Origin: Methylobacterium dankookense
GTDB lineage: Bacteria; Pseudomonadota; Alphaproteobacteria; Rhizobiales; Beijerinckiaceae
Reading direction: 5' to 3'
DNA: 64,000 bases
Assembly: GCF_902141855.1 (NCBI RefSeq)
Contig: NZ_CABFVH010000010.1
Span: 1 to 64,000 of the forward strand
In this document: one piece after another, positions 25,180 to 33,305 of the stretch
How the letters are laid out: each line of letters opens with the position of its first letter
Numbering within the stretch: position 1 is the stretch's first letter
The notes under the pieces: model-generated
What the model was told of the DNA's origin: nothing
Seen by the model: the letters and a program-made list of their open reading frames with translations, nothing else
Databases searched by the model: none
Program-made: the position numbers and the translations under genes

Positions 25180-26010
25180 TCAGGGCAGCCCCTTCAGCGG
25201 GGTCGGAGGCGCTTCCTTGAGGAGCGTCACGGTCACGCGGCGGTTGGCGGCGAGGTAGGGGTTGTCGGGAAACAGCGGCTCCGTATCCGCCTTGCCCGAG
25301 ACCGAAGCGAATCGGTCGTCCGGCACGCCCGATCCCGCCAGGATCTCGCGCACGCTGATGGCGCGGCTCGCCGAGATCTCCCAGGGCGGCGCCAGCCGGC
25401 GCTGGCCCGGTCGGTCGGTCGCGGTGAAGCCGGTGACCGCGATGCGGTTCGGCATCTGCCGCAGGACCGGCGCGAGCGCCTCCAAGAGGCGGCGCGTCCG
25501 CTCCGTCGGCCGGCTCGACCCGTCCGGGAACATCGAGCGCCCGTCCTGGTCGACGATCGACACGTCGAGGCCCTGCTCGGTCTTGGCGACGATGACGTGC
25601 TTGGAGAGCTCCGCGATCTCGGGCAGGTCCTGCAGCGCCTGGCGCAGGGAGGCGGCCGCGAGCCCGAAATTCTCGGGGTCGCCCTGGTTGTCGAGCCCGT
25701 CCTCCGCGCTCGGCACGTCGCGCGGCGGCGTGGTCCGGTCCGAGGCGCGCTCGGGCGGGATGTCGCGCAGGTATTTCAGCTTGTCGGCCGCCGGCAGGCC
25801 CTTGTAGTCGATCACGCCGGCGAAGCGCGATTCCTTGTTGACGCCGAAGGCGTCGCGCATCGAGCCCGCCACCGCCTGCATCTTCTTCTGATCCTGCGTC
25901 GAGTACGCCGCGATCATCACGAAGAAGCTCATCAGGAGCGCCATCAGGTCCGCGAAGGTCACGAACCAGCCGTGGCCGCCATGCGCACCGCCGCGCTTCT
26001 TCTTGGCCAC
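25180..26010 (-). CDS. MotB-like stator protein
   Basis: 276 residues. A short basic N-terminus leads into one membrane helix containing FADLMALLMSFF; Asp21 fits the proton-carrying residue of MotB. A linker of about 100 residues and an OmpA-like peptidoglycan-binding domain (about 145-270, with VTGFTATDRP and NRRVTVTLL) follow. It pairs with the MotA gene 90 bp upstream. No other flagellar gene is present in the window, so this may be a second stator set or serve a non-flagellar role. Confidence 0.85.
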   Translation of the reverse strand: MAKKKRGGAHGGHGWFVTFADLMALLMSFFVMIAAYSTQDQKKMQAVAGSMRDAFGVNKESRFAGVIDYKGLPAADKLKYLRDIPPERASDRTTPPRDVPSAEDGLDNQGDPENFGLAAASLRQALQDLPEIAELSKHVIVAKTEQGLDVSIVDQDGRSMFPDGSSRPTERTRRLLEALAPVLRQMPNRIAVTGFTATDRPGQRRLAPPWEISASRAISVREILAGSGVPDDRFASVSGKADTEPLFPDNPYLAANRRVTVTLLKEAPPTPLKGLP

Positions 26011-26100
26011 CTCACCGCACTCCGCTCAAGTGTCGCCGGCCCCGGCCGGCGAACGCCGCCGCACGCGCGGCGGCGCGCGGTCGCGCTTGCCGGGTGCGGG

Positions 26101-26874
26101 TCACGCGGCCGCCTCGGTGAGCGATTCGCGGTGGTTGTGCGGCAGGTAGGCGACCAGCATCTCGCGCACCAGGGTCGGGCTCTTCTGGTCGCGGATCATC
26201 AGGATGCCGTCGATGATGAGCGAGCGGGAGACGTCCTCCTCCTCCAGCTTCACGTGCAGCTTGTCGGCGATCGGCAGGGTGACGAGGTTGGCGATGAGCG
26301 CGCCGTAGAGGGTGGCGAGCAAGGCGGTCGCCATGGCGGGGCCGAGCTTCGAGGGGTCCGACATGTTGGCGAACATCGTCACCATGCCGAGGATGGTGCC
26401 GATCATGCCCCAGGCCGGGGCGCAGTCGCCGAAGGCGCGGTAGATCTTCGAGCCCTCGTCGAGATGCATCAGGAAGTTGTCGCGGTCCCGCTCCATCGTG
26501 TCGCGGATGAACTCGCGGTCGTAGCCGTCGGCGATGTAGCGCGCGCCCTGCGCCAGGAACGGGTCGGCGATCTCCATGTTCTCCAGCGCCATCGGCCCGC
26601 TCTTGCGGACCACGTCGGCGATCTTGGTGATCTCCTCGATGAGGTCGTGCGGCTTCACCGCGCGCATGGTGAAGGCGTAGCGCAGGCCCATCGGCAGGCC
26701 GTGGGCGATGGTCGAGAAGGGAAAGCGGATGATCGTCGCCATGACGGATCCGCCGAAGATCACGATCACCGCGTGCTTGTCGAAATAGGCGGCGAAGTTG
26801 CCACCGTCGATCATGATCAGCGTGAACACGACGCCGATGCCGCCGAGCAGTCCGACTCCGGTTGCGAGATCCAT
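26101..26874 (-). CDS. MotA/PomA-like stator protein
   Basis: 257 residues with four predicted membrane helices, the first at about residues 4-22 and the last pair around GMIGTILGMVTMF and ALLATLYGALIANLVTLPIADKL. These contain the channel and torque residues of the MotA family. The cytoplasmic loop has the charged IREFIRDTMERDRD-like region that contacts FliG in motor proteins. The four-helix layout and the adjacent MotB exclude ExbB/TolQ. First gene of a motA-motB pair, divergent from ndvA. Confidence 0.87.
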   Translation of the reverse strand: MDLATGVGLLGGIGVVFTLIMIDGGNFAAYFDKHAVIVIFGGSVMATIIRFPFSTIAHGLPMGLRYAFTMRAVKPHDLIEEITKIADVVRKSGPMALENMEIADPFLAQGARYIADGYDREFIRDTMERDRDNFLMHLDEGSKIYRAFGDCAPAWGMIGTILGMVTMFANMSDPSKLGPAMATALLATLYGALIANLVTLPIADKLHVKLEEEDVSRSLIIDGILMIRDQKSPTLVREMLVAYLPHNHRESLTEAAA

Positions 26875-27183
26875 CGGGACACGACCTGACGCGCGAATTC
26901 GGATGGGCAGAGGCGCCGCGGCGCTTGTCGCGGGCTCGCCCCCAGCGTTAGGAAATCTTGCTGAACGAACCGTAAAGGCGCCGTCCCCTGAAGGGCCGCG
27001 TCATGCACCGTTCAGGCTGGGCCGGGCATAAGCCCTTCTGCAACGGGGAGAATGCCGGCACACGGCAGCGCTTCCCGCGGCGAAGGGAGCACGACCCGGC
27101 CTGCATCCTGCGGCACGGGTACAGGAGAAGCGGCGCGGATGCCCGAAGGGGCCCGGCGCCGAGAGCGGGCAACCGGAGTGTCC

Positions 27184-28965
27184 ATGTCGCTGGTTCGTCT
27201 CTACGCGCGCGTGCTGGGACTGCTCGGCACCGACCGCAGACTCGCCTGGGGGCTGGCGGGCGCCAACGTCATGCTGGCGGTCACGGCCTTCGCCGAGCCG
27301 CTGCTCATGGGCCGCATCATCGATCAGCTCACGCATCTGAAGCGCGGCGGCGACGCCATGGGCACGATGCTGCCGCTCATCCTCGCCTGGGTCGCCTTCG
27401 GCTTCTTCACCATCGCCGCGGGCGTCGCCATCGCGCTGCATGCCGACCGACTCGCCCACCGCAACCGGCTCTCGGCCATGGCCGGCTATTTCGAGCACGT
27501 GCTCGACCTGCCGCTCGCCTTCCATGCCAGCACCCATTCCGGCACCGTGCTCAAGGCGATGCTGGAGGGCGGCAACGGCATGTCCACCTTCTGGCTCGGC
27601 TTCTTCCGCGACCATTTCGCGGCGCTCGTCTCGCTCGGCGTGCTGCTGCCGATGACCCTGTTCGTGAACTGGAAGCTCGGCCTCATCCTCGTGGTGCTGG
27701 TGCTCGTCTTCACGGCGCTCACCACCTTCGTGATGCGCCGCACCGAGACGCTCCAGGGCCGGGTCGAGCTGTACAATTCGGGGCTGGCCGCCCACGCCTC
27801 CGACGCGCTCGGCAACGTCGCCGTGATCCAGTCCTTCACCCGCGCCAAGGCGGAGAAGGATGCGATGCGCGACATCATCGGCAACCTGCTCGCGGCCCAG
27901 ATCCCGGTCCTGTCCTGGTGGGCGCTCGCCAACGTGGCGACCCGCGCTTCGGCGACCATCACCATGACGGCGATCTTCGTCACCGGCATCATGCTCTACC
28001 AGGCCGGCACGACCACGGTCGGCGAGGTCGTGGCCTTCATGGGTCTCGCCACCGCCTTCGTCGGCCGCCTCGACCACGTGGTCGGCTTCGTCAACGGCGT
28101 GTTCCAGCAGGCCCCGAAGATCGCCGAGTTCTTCCAGATCTACGACACGGTCCCGGCCGTGCACGACCGGCCGCACGCCAAGCAGGTCGCCCGCCTGAAC
28201 GGCGAGGTCAGCTTCGAGGGCGTCGAGTTCTCCTACGACGGCCGCCGCCAGGCGCTGGACGGGGTGTCCTTCTCGGCGCGTGCCGGCGAGACGGTGGCGC
28301 TCGTCGGCACCACGGGCTCGGGCAAGTCGACCACGCTCGGCCTCCTGCACCGCAGCTTCGACCCGGCCTCGGGCGCCATCCGGGTCGACGGGATGGACAT
28401 CCGCGACATCGGCCTCGCCTCCCTGCGCCACAACATCGGCGTGGTCTTCCAGGAGCCGATGCTGTTCGCCCGCTCGATCCGCGAGAACCTCCAGGTCGGC
28501 CGCCCCGACGCGACCGATGCCGAGATACTCGACGCGCTGGACCGCGCCCAGGCCTCCGCCTTCATGGCGCGCCAGCCCGACGGTCTCGACACGGTGATCG
28601 GCGAGCGCGGCCGCTCGCTCTCCGGCGGCGAGCGCCAGCGCCTCTCGATCGCCCGGGCGCTCTTGAAGAACCCGCCGATCCTGATCCTCGACGAGGCCAC
28701 CTCGGCCCTCGACGCCGCCACCGAGCGCAAGCTCCAGGCGGCTCTGGAGACGGTGATGGAGGGGCGCACCACCTTCGTGATCGCCCATCGGCTGGCCACG
28801 ATCCGCAACGCCGACCGCATCCTCGTCTTCCACGAGGGGCGGATCGTGGAGAGCGGCACCTTCGACGAGCTGGTCGATCAGGACGGCCGCTTCGCGGAGC
28901 TCGCTCGGGCCCAGTTCATGGCCGCCGAGGCCGAGACCGACGACGACCTCGCCATGGCGGCCTGA
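27184..28965 (+). CDS. ndvA: Cyclic beta-1,2-glucan ABC exporter
   Basis: A 593-residue half-transporter: six-helix permease domain (about 20-310) and ATPase domain (about 345-580). Walker [10 protein letters not shown], signature LSGGERQR, Walker [13 protein letters not shown] and the H-loop IAHRLAT are all intact, so it should be active. Length and the N-terminus [15 protein letters not shown] match NdvA/ChvA, which exports cyclic glucan to the periplasm for osmoadaptation and host interaction. The upstream in-frame ATGs are not preceded by a good ribosome site. Confidence 0.9.
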   Translation: MSLVRLYARVLGLLGTDRRLAWGLAGANVMLAVTAFAEPLLMGRIIDQLTHLKRGGDAMGTMLPLILAWVAFGFFTIAAGVAIALHADRLAHRNRLSAMAGYFEHVLDLPLAFHASTHSGTVLKAMLEGGNGMSTFWLGFFRDHFAALVSLGVLLPMTLFVNWKLGLILVVLVLVFTALTTFVMRRTETLQGRVELYNSGLAAHASDALGNVAVIQSFTRAKAEKDAMRDIIGNLLAAQIPVLSWWALANVATRASATITMTAIFVTGIMLYQAGTTTVGEVVAFMGLATAFVGRLDHVVGFVNGVFQQAPKIAEFFQIYDTVPAVHDRPHAKQVARLNGEVSFEGVEFSYDGRRQALDGVSFSARAGETVALVGTTGSGKSTTLGLLHRSFDPASGAIRVDGMDIRDIGLASLRHNIGVVFQEPMLFARSIRENLQVGRPDATDAEILDALDRAQASAFMARQPDGLDTVIGERGRSLSGGERQRLSIARALLKNPPILILDEATSALDAATERKLQAALETVMEGRTTFVIAHRLATIRNADRILVFHEGRIVESGTFDELVDQDGRFAELARAQFMAAEAETDDDLAMAA

Positions 28966-28987
28966 GGCGCGCGACCTCGAGGCACGC

Positions 28988-29018
28988 AAAAAGAGGCCCG
29001 CCGGAAGGCGGGCCTTTT
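28988..29018 (+). terminator. Rho-independent terminator after ndvA
   Basis: Eight-bp stem GGCCCGCC/GGCGGGCC (28995-29002 with 29007-29014), GGAA loop, then TTTT. Five A residues stand on the left flank, so it may also act on the opposite strand. Confidence 0.88.
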
Positions 29019-29113
29019 GCAGGTGCTCTGGGGATCGCATGGAGTGCAAGGTGAATGCGCCGGCACCGCCTGGGTTCCGCTGCCCGTGTGTGATCCGGCA
29101 CCTCCGGGTTTCC

Positions 29114-29209
29114 AAAGGGATCATCCCTTTGGTGGGGTGTCGGGGCGAAGCCCTGACGGAAGATCCCGGGCTCTGTCCGTCCCTTAGAGAGGGATGATCC
29201 CTCGCGACA
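29114..29209. repeat. Palindromic repeat region between ndvA and yihY
   Basis: Contains the dyad CCAAAGGGATCATCCCTTTGG (29114-29134), the hairpin GTCGGGGCGAAGCCCTGAC just after it, and GAGGGATGATCCCTC at 29195-29209, which repeats the GGGATGATCCC core. I recall similar CCAAAGGG...CCCTTTGG boxes as common in Methylobacterium intergenic DNA; the copy number elsewhere is unknown. Confidence 0.6.
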
Positions 29210-29215
29210 CCCGGA

Positions 29216-30109
29216 TCAGGGGGCCGGCAGGCCGGCGCGGCGGGCCTGCATCTTGGCCTGGAGGCGGGCGCGGCGGGCCGCGATCACCGTGCCGTTGATC
29301 TCGCCGCCGAACAGGAACATCGCCGCGAGCCAATAGAGGAAGACGAGGAACACCATCGCCGTGGCGAGGCCCCCGTAGGTGGAGGCGTAGGCGCTCGAGA
29401 AGCGGTCGAGATAGAAGCCGAAGCCGAGCCCGGCGAGGAACCAGAGCAGCAGCGTCGCGGCGATCCCCGGCAGCACCATCAGGATCGGCCGGCGCCCCGC
29501 CGCCACGAATTTGTGGGCGATGACGAGCACCAGCACGAGGAGGAAGGCCGTCACCGCGATCCGCCCGATCGCCACGGTCAGGCTCAAGGGCTCCAGACCC
29601 GGCGCCACGTTGATCAGGGTGCGCCAGATCAGCGGCCCGAGCACCACGAGGAAGGCGAAGGCCAACATCGCGAAGGCACCGCAGATCACGTAGCCGATCG
29701 ATTCGAGGCGCGTCAGCCACCAGGGCCGCATCTCGCGGATGCCGTAGGCGCGGTTCAGGCCGACCCGCAGGCTCTCCACCCCCGAGGACGAGAAGTAGAG
29801 GGCGAGCAGCGCGCCGAGCGTCAGCACGCCGCCGCGCTGCTCGGTGAGCACCCGGTGCACCTCGCCGACGATGGGCTTGGCCACCTCCTTCGGCCAGGCG
29901 TCGAGGATCAGCACCCCGGCCTCGTCGGCGAGCGACTTCGAGCCGAATACGCCGGCGAGCGCCGCGAGCAGGATCAGGAAGGGGAACAGCGAGGTCAGCA
30001 TCGACAGGGCGATGTGGCTCGCGATGGCCCAGCCGTCATGGGCGACGAAGCGCTGCGCGGCGATCGCAGCGATCTCGAGGGGGCGGCGCGGGCGCGGAGT
30101 GGGAGGCAT
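29216..30109 (-). CDS. YihY/virulence factor BrkB family membrane protein
   Basis: 297 residues with six predicted membrane helices. Family hallmarks: ALSMLTSLFPFLILLAAL in the first helix region, YFSSSGVESLRVGLNRAYG in the central loop, and the late GGLATAMVFLVFLYWLAAMFLFGGEIN. Once annotated ribonuclease BN, now an envelope protein of unknown activity. The ATG at 30109 has GGGAGG nearby on the opposite strand only; upstream codons lack family similarity. Divergent from the EamA transporter gene. Confidence 0.85.
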   Translation of the reverse strand: MPPTPRPRRPLEIAAIAAQRFVAHDGWAIASHIALSMLTSLFPFLILLAALAGVFGSKSLADEAGVLILDAWPKEVAKPIVGEVHRVLTEQRGGVLTLGALLALYFSSSGVESLRVGLNRAYGIREMRPWWLTRLESIGYVICGAFAMLAFAFLVVLGPLIWRTLINVAPGLEPLSLTVAIGRIAVTAFLLVLVLVIAHKFVAAGRRPILMVLPGIAATLLLWFLAGLGFGFYLDRFSSAYASTYGGLATAMVFLVFLYWLAAMFLFGGEINGTVIAARRARLQAKMQARRAGLPAP

Positions 30110-30246
30110 GTCGGGTCCGGTCTCTACACCGGATCCGCGCCGGGGCGGGAGTGCCTGCCCCCCGGCCTCCCCAGGCGCGGCGCCGGGCTGGCTCGCGGGC
30201 TGAGTCCCCGATACAGGGTCCGGGCCTCCCTCCCCCAAGCATCCCC

Positions 30247-31137
30247 ATGGCACGATCCGCATCCGAATCGGCGAACCCGGCGCTGCGCCTCGTCCCCGGG
30301 CTCTTCGTCGTGATCTGGTCGAGCGGCTTCATCGTCGCCCGGCTCGTCGCGCCCCATGCCGAGCCCTTCACCTTCCTGTCCCTGCGCTTCCTGCTCACGG
30401 TCTGCGTGCTCGGGACGGTGGCGCTGCTCGCCGGCGCGCGCTGGCCGGTGGGCTGGCGCGGCTGGCGGGACGCGCTGCTTGCCGGGATCCTGCTGCAGGG
30501 CCTCTATCTCGACGGGGTGTTCTGGGCGGTGAGCCACGGCCTTCCCGCCGGACTGACCGCGCTGATCACGAGCCTGCAGCCGCTGCTCGCGGCCCTGGTC
30601 GCCGGCCCGCTGCTCGGCGAGCGAGTCTCGGGACGGCGCTGGCTCGGCATCGGGATCGGCGCGCTCGGGGCCGGGCTGGTTCTCGTGCCGAAGCTCGGCC
30701 CCTCCGCCGACGCGATCCCGCCCGCCGCCCTCGCCGTCTGCTTCGCGGCGACGCTCGCGCTCACCGCCGGCACCCTGTGGCAGAAGCGCTTCGCCGCGGC
30801 GGTCGACCTGCGCACCAACGCGGCCGTGCAGTTCCTCGGAGCCGCGCTGCTGACCGTGCCCCTCGCCCTCCTCCTGGAGGACGGGCGCTTCGACCCCAAC
30901 CCGCCCGCGCTCGCCGGGCTCGCCTGGGCGGTGCTCGGCCTCTCGGTGGGCGGGGTCCTGCTCCTGCTCGGGCTGATCCGGCGCAAGGCGGTCGCGGGCG
31001 TCTCCGCCCTGTTCTACCTCGTGCCGGCGGTCTCGGCCGTCATGGCCTACGCCCTGTTCGGCGAGACCCTCACCCCCGTGCAGGTCGGCGGCATGGTGAT
31101 CGCCGTGCTCGGCGTGGCCCTGGCGAGCCGGGACTGA
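30247..31137 (+). CDS. EamA/DMT-family drug/metabolite exporter
   Basis: 296 residues with ten predicted membrane helices in two EamA repeats (about 10-140 and 155-290). Typical blocks are VIWSSGFIVARLVAPHAEP in helix 1, GLPAGLTALITSLQPLLAAL and the repeat-2 equivalent KAVAGVSALFYLVPAVSAVMAY. The substrate is unknown; family members export amino acids or metabolites. The start is preceded by only a weak ribosome site; an ATG-initiated extension upstream is arginine- and proline-rich and less likely. Confidence 0.83.
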   Translation: MARSASESANPALRLVPGLFVVIWSSGFIVARLVAPHAEPFTFLSLRFLLTVCVLGTVALLAGARWPVGWRGWRDALLAGILLQGLYLDGVFWAVSHGLPAGLTALITSLQPLLAALVAGPLLGERVSGRRWLGIGIGALGAGLVLVPKLGPSADAIPPAALAVCFAATLALTAGTLWQKRFAAAVDLRTNAAVQFLGAALLTVPLALLLEDGRFDPNPPALAGLAWAVLGLSVGGVLLLLGLIRRKAVAGVSALFYLVPAVSAVMAYALFGETLTPVQVGGMVIAVLGVALASRD

Positions 31138-31195
31138 TCCGAACGGCGACGCGCCCGCCGCATCGCCATCTGCCCGCGCGACGGCGGGCTCCCAT

Positions 31196-31249
31196 ATTGC
31201 ACCATGGTGCAATGCGGCGCGAATTCACTTTCGTTCAGAGCCGGTGCAA
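31196..31249. promoter_or_regulatory. Palindrome and extra half-site upstream of mcd
   Basis: ATTGCACCATGGTGCAAT (31196-31213) is a perfect 18-bp dyad. A third GGTGCAA half-site is at 31243-31249, next to an A-rich run, 38 bp from the equivalent half in the dyad. They lie 76-130 bp before the mcd start. A dimeric repressor or activator is implied. It does not match the TTTGCAAA motif I recall for PccR-type regulators. Confidence 0.6.
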
Positions 31250-31324
31250 ATAAAAAAATATCTCCACCTCGGCGTAGCGCCCTATAACGGGGCCCGAGAA
31301 CCAATCGCTTACACAGGTGCGCAC

Positions 31325-33007
31325 ATGTCAGCCTCCCCCGCTCTCCAGACCGAACCGCAGGACATCGTCGCCCTGGCGACGGAGGCCGGGGCGGCGGCCG
31401 GGAAGCTCGTCGCCGAGGCCACGCGCCGGGTGCGCGCCCGGGTGCTCGGCCAGGACGGCAAGATCGACGCCGCCAAGCTCGAGACCGAGCAGCACGCCAC
31501 CCACGGCCTCGCCTGGCTCGCGGTCTACGGCGAGGCGGTGCGCGAACTCGGCGCCTACGCGGCGAGCCTCCAGGCCGCCGGCCGCCTCGGCGAGACCGAG
31601 ACGCTCCTCGTGAGGATCGGCGCGGGCGAATACCTCGACCAGATGTTCGGCGGCATCCCGATGAGCCAGGGCGAGATGGTGCGCCCCGTGGGCTCCCTCG
31701 GGCTCTCGGCCAAGGAGCTGGCGCAGTTCCGCACCGACGCCGTCGAGGCGATGATCGCCACCGGCAACACGCCCCAGAACCGCGCCGCGCTGGTCGCCAA
31801 GATCCGCGAGGGCGGCGGCTCGGCGACGATCGGCGATTCCGGCCTCGACGAGGACATGGAGGCGATCCGCTCCGAGATGCGCCGCTTCGGCAAGGCCGAG
31901 GTGGTGGAGCAGGCCCACGAATGGCACCTGAAGAACGCCTACATTCCGATGGAGATCATCGAGAAGATGGCCGAGCTCGGCGTGTTCGGCCTCACCATCC
32001 CCGAGGAATACGGCGGCATGGGCATGCCGAAGGCCGCCATGTGCGTGGTCTCGGAGGAGCTGTCCCGCGCCTATATCGGCGTCGGCTCGCTCGGCACCCG
32101 CTCCGAGATCGCGGCCGAGTTGATCCTCGGCGGCGGCACCGAGGAGCAGAAGCAGAAGTTCCTGCCCAAGATCGCGAGCGGTGAGATCCTGCCGACCGCG
32201 GTCTTCACCGAGCCGAACACCGGCTCCGACCTCGCCTCGCTGCGCACCAAGGCGGTGAAGGACGGCGACACCTGGAAGATCTCGGGCAACAAGACCTGGA
32301 TCACCCATCCCGTGCGCGCCGACATCATGACCGTCCTCGTGCGCACGAAGCCCGAGGAGAAGGGCCATCGCGGCCTCTCCATGCTGATCGCCGAGAAGCC
32401 GCGCGGGGACGACGCGAACCCCTTTCCCGTCGAGGGCCTGTCCGGCGGCGAGATCGAGGTGCTCGGCTACCGCGGCATGAAGGAGTACGAGCTCGCCTTC
32501 GAGAACTTCGCCGTGCCGGGCGAGAACCTGCTTGGCGGCGTCGAGGGCAAGGGCTTCGCCCAGCTCATGCAGACCTTCGAATCGGCCCGCATCCAGACCG
32601 CGGCCCGCGCCATCGGCGTGGCCCAGTCGGCCCTCGACATCGGCCTGCGCTACGCCGAGGAGCGGGTGCAGTTCGGCAAGGCGCTGATCAACTTCCCCCG
32701 CGTCGCCGACAAGCTCGCGATGATGGCGGTGGAGATCAACATCGCCCGCCAGCTCACCTATTTCTCGGCCCGCGAGAAGGACGAGGGCAAGCGCTGCGAC
32801 CTCGAGGCCGGCATGGCCAAGCTGCTCGGCGCCCGCGTCGCCTGGGCGGCGGCGGACAACGCGCTCCAGATCCATGGCGGCAACGGCTTCGCCCTGGAAT
32901 ACAAGATCAGCCGCGTCCTCTGCGACGCCCGCATCCTCTCGATCTTCGAGGGCGCAGCCGAGATCCAGGCCCAGGTCATCGCCCGCCGCCTGCTCGAGAC
33001 GGCCTGA
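31325..33007 (+). CDS. mcd: Methylsuccinyl-CoA dehydrogenase (ethylmalonyl-CoA pathway)
   Basis: FAD-dependent acyl-CoA dehydrogenase that oxidises (2S)-methylsuccinyl-CoA to mesaconyl-CoA, passing electrons to ETF. At 560 residues it is about 170 longer than ordinary acyl-CoA dehydrogenases. The extra N-terminal helical part (about 1-150) is the hallmark of Mcd. The core shows GVFGLTIPEEYGGMGMPK, FTEPNTGSDLASLRTKAV and the C-terminal IHGGNGFALEYKISR and ILSIFEGAAEIQ, whose Glu is the catalytic base. The pathway regenerates glyoxylate in serine-cycle methylotrophs and lets cells assimilate acetyl-CoA. Confidence 0.9.
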   Translation: MSASPALQTEPQDIVALATEAGAAAGKLVAEATRRVRARVLGQDGKIDAAKLETEQHATHGLAWLAVYGEAVRELGAYAASLQAAGRLGETETLLVRIGAGEYLDQMFGGIPMSQGEMVRPVGSLGLSAKELAQFRTDAVEAMIATGNTPQNRAALVAKIREGGGSATIGDSGLDEDMEAIRSEMRRFGKAEVVEQAHEWHLKNAYIPMEIIEKMAELGVFGLTIPEEYGGMGMPKAAMCVVSEELSRAYIGVGSLGTRSEIAAELILGGGTEEQKQKFLPKIASGEILPTAVFTEPNTGSDLASLRTKAVKDGDTWKISGNKTWITHPVRADIMTVLVRTKPEEKGHRGLSMLIAEKPRGDDANPFPVEGLSGGEIEVLGYRGMKEYELAFENFAVPGENLLGGVEGKGFAQLMQTFESARIQTAARAIGVAQSALDIGLRYAEERVQFGKALINFPRVADKLAMMAVEINIARQLTYFSAREKDEGKRCDLEAGMAKLLGARVAWAAADNALQIHGGNGFALEYKISRVLCDARILSIFEGAAEIQAQVIARRLLETA

Positions 33008-33028
33008 TCCCGGAACTGCTGCTCTCAT

Positions 33029-33143
33029 GTCCCCTCCCCTTGCGGGAAGGGGTTCGGGGTGGGGGTGGTTCAGGATGAGGCGTAGCGGTGCCTCCTGGCC
33101 CACCCTCACCTCCGGCTCCTCCCCGCAAGGGGGAGGAGAGGCC
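33029..33143 (+). repeat. Copy 3 of the ~115-bp dispersed palindromic element
   Basis: Plus-orientation copy that aligns nearly end to end with the reverse complement of 2849-2964. Terminal CCCC-TTGC-GGG(G) and CCCC-GCAA-GGGG hairpins; internal GGTGGGGGTGG and CCCACCCTCACC arms. It occupies the middle of the 298-bp gap between mcd and the GGDEF-EAL gene. Confidence 0.75.
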
Positions 33144-33305
33144 CAGCGCGATCCGACGTGATCGCTCGTGCACAAGTCTCCATTCTCGAGCGTGCTGTTC
33201 TCCCGTTCCTGATCCGCTTCAGCCGCAGACCTCTGGGCGATATCCGGATCCTTCGATGCGTTCATCCCGATACGAAGCCGGCATATGAACTCGCTGTAAG
33301 GAAAT

